Shown here piece by piece: positions 1-4,591 of a stretch of DNA of 5,944 nucleotides. The position numbers and the translations under genes were made by a program. The DNA lies in NCBI GenBank assembly GCA_012514855.1, contig JAAYZL010000239.1:1-5944 (forward strand). Reading direction: 5' to 3'. The notes below the pieces were generated by a model. It worked only from the letters and a program-made list of their open reading frames with translations, did not search any database and was not told the origin of the DNA. The stretch's first letter is position 1; every line of letters starts with the position of its first letter. Source of the stretch: Clostridiales bacterium. Lineage in GTDB: Bacteria > Bacillota_A > Clostridia > Christensenellales > Aristaeellaceae.

Positions 1-196
1 GCCCCTTCTTGACCTCGACGCCGACGGAGCCTACGAGGAAGTCGATCCGCCGCCTCGGCGCGAGCCGGTATTCGTGCGAAAAAGGAATGCCGGCGTCCCC
101 AAGCGCCCGCGCGATCAACGCGTGGATGTCGTATTCGCCGCCCGCCGCGCCCGCGCGCAGCGTCGAGATCGCCGAGACGATAGCTTCTGTATTCAT
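1..196 (-). CDS. PD-(D/E)XK nuclease-like protein, N-terminal fragment (cut by window edge)
   Basis: I read this gene directly from the minus strand; it begins with ATG at 196 and is still open at base 1, giving 65 residues. The N-terminal part looks helical (about residues 2-36). It is followed by HEYRL (41-45), then RRIDFLV (49-55) and GVEVKK (59-64). The spacing Glu42, Asp52, Glu61-x-Lys63 is the core signature of the PD-(D/E)XK nuclease fold: a strand with Asp, then a strand with E-x-K. Small proteins of this type are known as restriction-like or DNA-repair nucleases, and also as phage or mobile-element hypotheticals. I do not recognise the exact family, and the C-terminal half is outside the window. 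There is no Shine-Dalgarno sequence before the ATG, but a strong promoter ends six bases upstream, which implies a leaderless mRNA. It is divergent from the membrane protein gene to its right. The coding call is fairly secure; a nuclease activity is inferred from the motif alone. Confidence 0.68.
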   Translation of the reverse strand, partial: MNTEAIVSAISTLRAGAAGGEYDIHALIARALGDAGIPFSHEYRLAPRRRIDFLVGSVGVEVKKG

Positions 197-202
197 GCCG
201 AC

Positions 203-232
203 ATTATAGCACGAATACCGCCGGGGGTTCAA
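203..232 (-). promoter_or_regulatory. Promoter of the nuclease-like gene, extended -10, implying a leaderless transcript
   Basis: On the minus strand there is TTGAAC at 232-227 (four of six matches to the -35 consensus), an 18-base spacer, and a perfect TATAAT at 208-203. The TG of an extended -10 element (TGC before TATAAT) is also present. Only six bases separate TATAAT from the ATG at 196, so transcription should start at or next to the A of the start codon. No ribosome binding site could then be on the mRNA. Confidence 0.72.
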
Positions 233-253
233 GCATACCCTTCAACGAGGAAT

Positions 254-260
254 GGAGGGG
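254..260 (+). promoter_or_regulatory. Shine-Dalgarno GGAGGGG fixing the start of the membrane protein gene
   Basis: GGAGGGG lies six bases before the ATG at 267. The in-frame ATGs at 252 and 261 overlap this site or abut it, so they are poor starts. I see no convincing plus-strand promoter in the 197-253 gap, although one may share the divergent region. Confidence 0.75.
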
Positions 261-266
261 ATGCGC

Positions 267-674
267 ATGAAAAGCGCGCGGGGCTCGGCGCTTCTGACGG
301 TATTGAAGGGACTCCTGGTCGCCGCGGGCGTGACGCTCGCGGGGATGCTGCTACTCTCGCTGGCGGTGGTTCTCCTGGGCGTGTCGGACGGCGCGCTGTC
401 GCTTATGAACCAGCTTTTGAAGCTCGTTTCGGTGCTGCTCGGCGTGCGCATCGCGGTCGGCTTGGGCGGCACGCGCGGGTTTGTGATCGGGGCGACGGTC
501 GCGCTTCTGTACATGGCGATCGGCTACGCGCTCTACTGGAAGCTCGGCGGCGCCGTGTTTTCGATGGCCTCGATGCTCGGCGAGATGCTGCTCGGCGGAG
601 CCGTCGGCGCGGCGTCCGGGGCGGTGTTCGCAAACCTGAAGCCGAGGACGCGGCGGCGGGCAAAGGCGGCATAG
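267..674 (+). CDS. TIGR04086/DUF3792-type small membrane protein
   Basis: This encodes a 135-residue, very hydrophobic protein with four predicted membrane helices at about residues 9-39, 43-66, 71-91 and 97-122. A short basic tail follows (KPRTRRRAKAA). The length, four-helix pattern and glycine-rich last helix resemble the TIGR04086 (DUF3792, YrzE-like) family of Firmicutes, whose molecular function is unknown. As I recall, in many Clostridia members of this family sit near yajC and close to scfA/scfB, which fits the SCIFF genes found about 1 kb downstream. The start at 267 is chosen because a GGAGGGG site lies six bases upstream; the in-frame ATG at 252 would add five residues but lacks a usable site. 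The gene is followed by a GC hairpin at 694-713. Family assignment is by overall pattern and context, since there are no catalytic motifs to check; a different small membrane family is possible. Confidence 0.72.
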   Translation: MKSARGSALLTVLKGLLVAAGVTLAGMLLLSLAVVLLGVSDGALSLMNQLLKLVSVLLGVRIAVGLGGTRGFVIGATVALLYMAIGYALYWKLGGAVFSMASMLGEMLLGGAVGAASGAVFANLKPRTRRRAKAA

Positions 675-693
675 CGTCGTTAAGACCGAAAAC

Positions 694-713
694 GCCCCGG
701 CCTCGGCCGGGGC
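694..713 (+). other. Strong GC hairpin downstream of the membrane protein gene
   Basis: Eight-base perfect arms, GCCCCGGC (694-701) and GCCGGGGC (706-713), enclose a CTCG loop, 20 bases after the membrane protein stop. It is followed by AAAAATA rather than a T run, so it does not look like a classical intrinsic terminator for rightward transcription. On the minus strand it is followed by GTTTTC, a weak T run, but no leftward gene here would use it. It may instead stabilise a 3' end. The rest of the 675-840 gap shows no gene, and I see no confident promoter in it. Confidence 0.6.
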
Positions 714-827
714 AAAAATATGACGGGAAATACACAAAATCGTAAAGAATTCCTCCGCCAATTTATGGAACGGAAGCCCCGGCGCGCGCGTCAAACAGGG
801 GAATTCAAAAATAATCGGCATGGGACT

Positions 828-833
828 GGAGGG
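828..833 (+). promoter_or_regulatory. Shine-Dalgarno GGAGGG fixing the start of the SH3 protein
   Basis: GGAGGG lies seven bases before the ATG at 841, directly ahead of a typical signal peptide. The in-frame ATG at 820 lies upstream of this site and would put seven polar residues in front of the signal peptide, so it is rejected as the start. Confidence 0.78.
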
Positions 834-840
834 ATCGGTT

Positions 841-1560
841 ATGAAGCGCGTTTTCTGTCTGACCCTGCTGGCGGTGCTGGCGATGGCGATGTTCGCCGCG
901 CCGGCGCTCGCGGTGGTGGGGTACGCCGTCAAGACGACCGCGTCGGTCAACCTGCGCAAGGGGCCGGGGCTCGGGTACGGGATCATCACGAGCGTCAGTT
1001 CCGGGAAGTCGTTCACGTACACGGGCGTCAGCCAGTTCGACGGCCGCGGCATCGCCTGGCACAGGGTGTCCTACAACGACTCGACCGCGTGGATCTCCTG
1101 GAAGTACTCGAACCTTACCTACAACGGGAGCGCGATCAGCGAGAGCAAGTGCGTGCAGGCGACCGCGTCGGTCAACGTGCGCAAGGGGGCGGGCATCTCC
1201 TATGAAAAACTGACGACGGTTTCCTCGGGCAGGAAGCTCGTGTACCTCTTCGAATCGAAGGTGGTCAGCGGCAGAATCTGGTACAAGGTCTCGTGCTCGC
1301 AGGGCATCGGCTGGATCAGCTCCGCCTACAGCAAGCTCGTAAATCCGACGAGCTCGACGACGCAGACCGTGGTGACCACCGGCTCCGTCTACCTGCGCAA
1401 GGGCCCGGGCCTGAGCTACGGCATCATCACGAGCGCCTCGGAGGGGAAGGAGTTCGACTACCTCTCCTACGCGACCGACGGCCGCGGCGTCAAGTGGTAC
1501 AAGGTGACCTACGCAAGCGGCACGGCCTGGATCTCGTCGAAGTACTCGAAGATCGCGTAG
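841..1560 (+). CDS. Secreted protein with three tandem bacterial SH3 domains
   Basis: This encodes 239 residues. A signal peptide (basic MKR, a hydrophobic core to about residue 20, cleavage after PALA at 24) directs export. The mature part is three SH3b domains (SH3_3-like) at about 28-92, 104-166 and 176-238. Each opens with a variant of SVNLRKGPG, has a central W-x-K/R-V strand, and ends in a WIS-x-x-YS strand. In this family such domains usually bind cell-wall peptidoglycan and are attached to hydrolases, but no catalytic domain, lipobox, LPXTG or membrane anchor is present here. The protein is therefore a stand-alone wall-binding or matrix candidate. Cysteines occur only at 6 (in the signal peptide), 104 and 152, and the latter pair could form a disulfide after export. 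A hairpin and then the scfA promoter follow it, so scfA can be transcribed separately. The domain call is firm; the biological role is unknown. Confidence 0.9.
   Translation: MKRVFCLTLLAVLAMAMFAAPALAVVGYAVKTTASVNLRKGPGLGYGIITSVSSGKSFTYTGVSQFDGRGIAWHRVSYNDSTAWISWKYSNLTYNGSAISESKCVQATASVNVRKGAGISYEKLTTVSSGRKLVYLFESKVVSGRIWYKVSCSQGIGWISSAYSKLVNPTSSTTQTVVTTGSVYLRKGPGLSYGIITSASEGKEFDYLSYATDGRGVKWYKVTYASGTAWISSKYSKIA
922..1554 (+). repeat. Three SH3b coding repeats; units 1 and 3 most alike
   Basis: The units lie at about 922-1116, 1150-1338 and 1366-1554. Units 1 and 3 share the stretch LRKGPGL-x-YGIITS at protein level, and the DNA is also close around 952-994 and 1393-1435. Unit 2 is clearly diverged (VRKGAGISYEKLTT). 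The simplest reading is a more recent duplication or gene conversion between units 1 and 3. Confidence 0.75.
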
Positions 1561-1578
1561 GGGCCGGGGCGCCGGTTC
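1561..1578 (+). other. Possible hairpin after the SH3 gene
   Basis: GGGCCGG (1561-1567) can pair with CCGGTTC (1572-1578) around a GGCG loop, using two G-T pairs. It is followed by AAAAATTC, not a T run, so termination here is doubtful. It resembles the hairpin at 694-713 in being followed by an A tract. Confidence 0.35.
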
Positions 1579-1589
1579 CAAAAATTCAC

Positions 1590-1618
1590 TTGCGCCGATC
1601 GCGCCGCAGGTGTATAAT
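1590..1618 (+). promoter_or_regulatory. Promoter of scfA-scfB
   Basis: TTGCGC (1590-1595) and a perfect TATAAT (1613-1618) are separated by 17 bases, matching sigma-A spacing. The predicted transcript start is near A1625, giving a 5' leader of about 29 bases before scfA. This places the SCIFF genes in their own transcription unit, independent of the SH3 gene. Confidence 0.75.
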
Positions 1619-1653
1619 GGGCGCATAGGATGCAAGCGAACGAGGTGAACACG

Positions 1654-1794
1654 ATGAAGCACATTCAGACCCTTCAGAAGCCGTGCCTGAAAGCCAGCGC
1701 CAAGACCGGCGGCTGCGGCGAGTGCCAGGCCTCCTGCCAGAGCGCGTGCAAGACGAGCTGCACGGTCGCGAATCAGTCCTGCCAGAAGAAATAG
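1654..1794 (+). CDS. scfA: SCIFF (six-cysteines-in-forty-five) ranthipeptide precursor
   Basis: This is a 46-residue peptide. It begins MKHIQTL, the conserved leader start of the SCIFF family. The core holds CGECQASCQSACKTSCT, then NQSC and KK at the end. Cysteines are at 21, 24, 28, 32, 36 and 43, giving the family pattern C-x2-C-x3-C-x3-C-x3-C-x6-C. A seventh cysteine lies at 11 in the leader. SCIFF peptides are ribosomally made, and their cysteines are joined by thioether bonds to other residues by the adjacent radical SAM enzyme; they are now classed with the ranthipeptides. In the studied Clostridium thermocellum peptide CteA I recall a Cys32-Thr37 crosslink, and both residues are at the same positions here. 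The start is fixed by GAGGTG six bases upstream (1642-1647). The gene is followed by a nested hairpin and then scfB. In vivo function in the family is unsettled; signalling roles have been proposed for ranthipeptides. Confidence 0.96.
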   Translation: MKHIQTLQKPCLKASAKTGGCGECQASCQSACKTSCTVANQSCQKK

Positions 1795-1849
1795 CGCGGC
1801 GGAAAATGCCGGATGCCCCGGCCGAGCGCCGGGGCTTCGCTTTGCCGCG
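1795..1849 (+). promoter_or_regulatory. Outer stem of a nested RNA structure between scfA and scfB
   Basis: CGCGGCGGA (1795-1803), directly after the scfA stop codon, can pair with TTTGCCGCG (1841-1849), directly before the scfB ribosome binding site. This gives nine pairs, two of them G-T, enclosing the terminator-like hairpin. A ribosome stopping at scfA would cover the left arm. A third, weaker option, GCCGG (1808-1812) with CCGGC (1818-1822), would compete with the terminator stem. The pairings are visible in the sequence; any regulatory effect is inferred. Confidence 0.5.
1815..1843 (+). terminator. Leaky intrinsic terminator or attenuator between scfA and scfB
   Basis: GCCCCGGC (1815-1822) and GCCGGGGC (1828-1835) form an eight-pair GC stem with loop CGAGC, followed by the imperfect T tract TTCGCTTT. 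In a peptide-maturase pair this would give much scfA mRNA and little scfB mRNA. Because the T tract is interrupted, partial read-through is more likely than full termination. Confidence 0.55.
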
Positions 1850-1850
1850 A

Positions 1851-1855
1851 AGGAG
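1851..1855 (+). promoter_or_regulatory. Shine-Dalgarno AGGAG fixing the start of scfB
   Basis: AGGAG lies seven bases before the ATG at 1863. The frame is open upstream to 1683, overlapping scfA in another frame, but that extension has no ribosome site and adds unrelated sequence. The out-of-frame ATG at 1858 is too close to the site and stops after eleven codons. Confidence 0.8.
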
Positions 1856-1862
1856 ATATGGG

Positions 1863-3209
1863 ATGCTGCATTGTTTCAGGGCGCTCGGGGTAAATATGGC
1901 GCTGGACGTTTTAAGCGGCGCGGTGCACGTGCTCGACGACATGGCGTTCGAGGCGCTCTCCGCGATCGAAAGCGGCGGGGACGCGCGCGAGGCGATCGCC
2001 GGGCGCTATCCGGAAAATGAGGTCGGCGAACTGCTCGAAGAGATCGCGGCGCTCCGGCAAGAAGGCGCGCTTCTGTCCGAGCACGACTATTCGGCGCTCG
2101 AGATCGAGAAGTCGGGCGTCGTCAAGGCCATGTGCCTGCACGCGGCGCACGACTGCAACCTGCGCTGCAAGTACTGCTTCGCCTCGACCGGCGACTTCCA
2201 CGGCGAACGCGCGCTGCTTCCGCTCGAGACCGGCAAAAAGGCGCTCGACTGGCTCGTCGCGCGCTCGGGGAGCCGCCGTCAGCTCGAGGTCGACTTCTTC
2301 GGCGGCGAGCCGCTGATGAACTTCGACGTCGTCCGGGAGCTCGTGAATTACGGGCGGGAGATCGAGAAGCTCCACGGCAAGCGCTTCCTGTTCACAATCA
2401 CGACGAACGCGATCGGGCTCACAGACGAGCGGATCGAATTCCTGAACCGCGAGATGCACAACGTCGTCCTGTCGCTGGACGGCCGGCGCGAGGTGCACGA
2501 CTTCATGCGCCCGACGGCCTCCGGAAAGGGCTCGTTCGACCTGGCGCTCGAAAAGGCGAGGAAGCTGGTGAAATTGCGCGGCGACGGGCAATACTACGTG
2601 CGCGGGACGTACACCGCGCGAAACCTCGACTTCGGGAACGACGTGCTCGCGCTCGCGGACGAGGGGTTCGAGCAGCTCTCGATCGAGCCGGTCGTGCTCC
2701 CGAAGGATTCGCCGTTCGCGCTGACGGAGGAGATGCTTCCCGACATCCTCGCGGAGTACGACCGGTTCGCGAAATTGTACCTCGAGCGGCGCAGGAGCGG
2801 GCCGTGGATGAACTTCTTCCATTTTATGGTCGATCTCGACGGCGGGCCGTGCGTCAAGAAGCGCGTCAAGGGCTGCGGCGCGGGCAACGAGTACGTCGCC
2901 GTCACGCCCGAGGGCGACATCTACCCCTGCCACCAGTTCGTCGGGCGGCCGGGGTACAGGATGGGCAGCGTGCTGACCGGGGAATTCGATGCGGAAATGC
3001 AGATGCGGTTCGCCGGAAACAACCTGCTCGCGAAGGAGAAGTGCTCGCCTTGCTGGGCGCGGTTCTTCTGCGGCGGCGGCTGCGCGGCGAACGCCGAGGC
3101 GTTCAACGGGGATATTTCGAAACCCTACGACATGGAGTGCGCGCTGGAGAGAAAACGATTGGAAATAGCGATGGCGATCTGCGCGCTCGAGCACAGTGTG
3201 CAGCAATAG
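1863..3209 (+). CDS. scfB: SCIFF maturase, radical SAM/SPASM thioether-forming enzyme
   Basis: This 448-residue protein, full length for the family, should install thioether crosslinks in ScfA using S-adenosylmethionine and iron-sulfur clusters in the cytoplasm. Residues about 1-75 match the peptide-recognition domain (RRE), including LDVLSGAVHVLDD at 14-26. The radical SAM core follows, with C98-x3-C102-x2-C105 for the SAM-binding cluster and GGEP at 147-150. The SPASM region has C338-x12-G-x4-C356, then C394-x2-C397-x5-C403-x3-C407 and C426, the set expected to hold two auxiliary clusters; C330 is an additional cysteine just before it. All expected cluster ligands are present, so it looks active. 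It closely resembles the CteB type characterised from C. thermocellum. It lies 68 bases after scfA, separated by a terminator-like hairpin, and ends at a strong terminator. No transporter or protease gene follows it. Confidence 0.96.
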   Translation: MLHCFRALGVNMALDVLSGAVHVLDDMAFEALSAIESGGDAREAIAGRYPENEVGELLEEIAALRQEGALLSEHDYSALEIEKSGVVKAMCLHAAHDCNLRCKYCFASTGDFHGERALLPLETGKKALDWLVARSGSRRQLEVDFFGGEPLMNFDVVRELVNYGREIEKLHGKRFLFTITTNAIGLTDERIEFLNREMHNVVLSLDGRREVHDFMRPTASGKGSFDLALEKARKLVKLRGDGQYYVRGTYTARNLDFGNDVLALADEGFEQLSIEPVVLPKDSPFALTEEMLPDILAEYDRFAKLYLERRRSGPWMNFFHFMVDLDGGPCVKKRVKGCGAGNEYVAVTPEGDIYPCHQFVGRPGYRMGSVLTGEFDAEMQMRFAGNNLLAKEKCSPCWARFFCGGGCAANAEAFNGDISKPYDMECALERKRLEIAMAICALEHSVQQ

Positions 3210-3210
3210 C

Positions 3211-3242
3211 GAGGCGGGGGAATTCCACCCGCCTCATTTTTT
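3211..3242 (+). terminator. Intrinsic terminator of the scf unit
   Basis: GAGGCGGG (3211-3218) pairs perfectly with CCCGCCTC (3228-3235) around a nine-base loop, followed by A and six Ts (3237-3242). It starts one base after the scfB stop codon. The T run overlaps the TAA stop of the convergent phosphatase gene. Read leftward, the hairpin is followed by GCTATTG, a poor T run, so termination is expected mainly for rightward transcription. Confidence 0.88.
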
Positions 3243-3867
3243 ATAGTATCCCGAACAGATCGTCCGGGTGTGAAAGCCTGTACCGCGCCTTTTCCGGCTC
3301 CGCGCAGTTGAGCCCCCACTCGGCCAGCGCGAAGTCGACGCCCGCGGCCTTTGCGGCGCGCAGGTCGTGTATGCTGTCGCCTATGTAGAGCGCGCGCTCG
3401 CGGTTCGCCCCGGCGCGCTCGAGGTACTTTAAAAGCGGCTCGGGGCAGGGCTTGTGCTCGACCGTGTCGTCCGCGGTGACGATCACGTCGAAGAACTTAT
3501 CGACGCCGAACTGCGGGAACTCGTTCGCGTATTCGCGGCGCGTCTTCGAGGTCACGATGCCGAGCCGGAAGCCCCGCTCCTTCAGCCGCTTGACCGCCTC
3601 GCGGATGCCGGGGAATACCTTGACCGACTCGAAATTCCGGTACATCGCCTCGTTCCAGAGGTTTTCATAGCGGGGGAGGTCGCGCTCCGGGACGCCGTAT
3701 TTTTCGAGGATGTCGCGGCTCGGGACGCCGAGCGCGGGGTACAGTTCCTCGATCGTGTGCTCGACGCCCGTCGCCTGCAAAAGCGCCTCCCGGAGGCCCA
3801 CGAGGTCGGCGAGCGCCGTGTCGAGAAGGGTTCCGTCGATGTCGAAGACGATATCGGTGTACTTCAT
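3241..3867 (-). CDS. HAD-superfamily phosphatase (phosphoglycolate phosphatase-like)
   Basis: This encodes a 208-residue cytoplasmic hydrolase with all four HAD motifs. Motif I is FDIDGTLLDT with nucleophile Asp9 and acid Asp11. Motif II is Ser107 in IVTSKTR, motif III is Lys139 in HKP, and motif IV is GDSIHD with Asp164 and Asp168. The helical cap between motif I and about residue 85 places it in subfamily I, near Gph/PpaX-type phosphatases. The substrate cannot be told from sequence; small sugar phosphates, phosphoglycolate or pyrophosphate are typical. The start at 3867 is chosen because motif I begins a few residues later. The ATG shares its A with the TAA of the upstream SGNH gene (TAATG), and no Shine-Dalgarno sequence is visible, so translation probably depends on re-initiation. 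The frame is open further upstream, but that extension is the SGNH gene in another frame. It is convergent with scfB, 31 bases apart. Confidence 0.93.
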   Translation of the reverse strand: MKYTDIVFDIDGTLLDTALADLVGLREALLQATGVEHTIEELYPALGVPSRDILEKYGVPERDLPRYENLWNEAMYRNFESVKVFPGIREAVKRLKERGFRLGIVTSKTRREYANEFPQFGVDKFFDVIVTADDTVEHKPCPEPLLKYLERAGANRERALYIGDSIHDLRAAKAAGVDFALAEWGLNCAEPEKARYRLSHPDDLFGIL

Positions 3868-4550
3868 TATTGCGTTGCGGCCGCCGCGATCAGCGCGTTG
3901 ACCTCCCTCCAGATAAGTTCGTGCCCCTTGAGGCTCGGGTGGATGCCGTCCAAGCACAGAAGCGCCTTGAAATCCCTGGCCGCGAGGAACGCGTCGCGCA
4001 GGTTCAAGACCGTGCAGTTGAGCCGGTTCCCGATCTCCGCGACGGCCAGCGCGTACCGCTCCTGCCAGCGGTAGATGTGGTGCACGTCGCCGAGGTATTT
4101 CAAAATCGCCTTCGGGTTCAGGTTTTTCGAGATCCACAGGAAATACTTCTCCGCGTCGATCGGCGGCGGCACGACGAGCACCGGCCGCATGTCGAACGCG
4201 CGCACGCGCTTGACCATGCTCGAAAGCGTGTCCTTGAACACGTTGAGCGGGGTGCGCGCCTCGTGATAGTCGTCGGGCGCCTCGCTGACGGCCTTCCAGT
4301 CGAGGTCGCAGTCGTTGCCGCCGAACTCGATCGCGGCGACGCCGCCGGGCCGCATGTCCCTCTCGTCGAGCTTCTCGATCGCCTGGCAGACGGTAAAGCC
4401 CATCATCGAATGGTTCTCGACGGGGAAGCCCTCCCGTTTGAGCCGCATCGCGTAGTTGTCGCGGCAGATCGCGTAGCGGGCCCGCTGCTCGTCGTACACG
4501 ATGCCCTTGCCGATGGAATCCCCCCAGATGCTCACGCTCTCAATGCGCAT
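3867..4550 (-). CDS. SGNH/GDSL-family hydrolase, cytoplasmic
   Basis: This encodes a 227-residue esterase-fold protein. Block I is IWGDSIGKG with nucleophile Ser12. Block II is the glycine of SMMGFT (Gly51), block III is FGGND with Gly78 and Asn79, and block V is DGIHP with Asp201 and His204. The Ser-Asp-His triad and oxyanion-hole residues are thus complete. Family members deacylate small esters, lipids or acetylated sugars. No signal peptide is seen, so it should act inside the cell. The start at 4550 is chosen because GAGGTG lies six bases upstream and block I follows directly. An in-frame ATG at 4595 overlaps the previous stop (ATGA), would add 15 residues, and has no ribosome site. It overlaps the HAD gene by one base, suggesting coupled synthesis in fixed ratio. 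Its substrate is unknown. Confidence 0.92.
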   Translation of the reverse strand: MRIESVSIWGDSIGKGIVYDEQRARYAICRDNYAMRLKREGFPVENHSMMGFTVCQAIEKLDERDMRPGGVAAIEFGGNDCDLDWKAVSEAPDDYHEARTPLNVFKDTLSSMVKRVRAFDMRPVLVVPPPIDAEKYFLWISKNLNPKAILKYLGDVHHIYRWQERYALAVAEIGNRLNCTVLNLRDAFLAARDFKALLCLDGIHPSLKGHELIWREVNALIAAAATQ

Positions 4551-4556
4551 GCCTCT

Positions 4557-4562
4557 CACCTC
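4557..4562 (-). promoter_or_regulatory. Shine-Dalgarno GAGGTG fixing the start of the SGNH gene
   Basis: GAGGTG on the minus strand sits six bases before the ATG at 4550, the same sequence and spacing as before scfA. It lies inside the reading frame that would extend from the ATG at 4595, which supports the shorter protein. Confidence 0.75.
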
Positions 4563-4591
4563 ACAGTCATTGTTGACGGATGCTCCCAGCC

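Noticed and set aside
801..816. AT-rich AATAAT at 810-815 as a -10 box for the SH3 gene
   Set aside because: There is no -35-like hexamer 16-18 bases upstream, so the match is probably chance.
351..1052. Minus-strand open frame of 233 codons across 351-1052
   Set aside because: It spans two plus-strand genes and their gap and has no domain; it is explained by GC bias.
720..1205. Plus-strand open frame starting at the ATG at 720
   Set aside because: It runs into the SH3 gene in another frame and turns into Arg/Gly-rich noise; no ribosome site lies before 720.
805..1662. Minus-strand open frame of 285 codons opposite the SH3 gene
   Set aside because: It is antisense to a gene with a signal peptide and three SH3 domains, and its translation is low-complexity Arg/Ala/Asp sequence without a ribosome site.
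1911..3206. Long minus-strand open frame of 431 codons opposite scfB
   Set aside because: It is the mirror of a high-GC coding frame; its translation is rich in Arg, Glu, Val and His with no motif, while the plus strand has all radical SAM and SPASM ligands.
2132..3388. Plus-strand open frame of 418 codons overlapping scfB
   Set aside because: It is an out-of-frame shadow of scfB that runs through the terminator into the antisense of the phosphatase gene.
3868..4137. Upstream extension of the phosphatase frame to 4137
   Set aside because: It lies inside the SGNH gene in another frame; HAD motif I sits right after the ATG at 3867.
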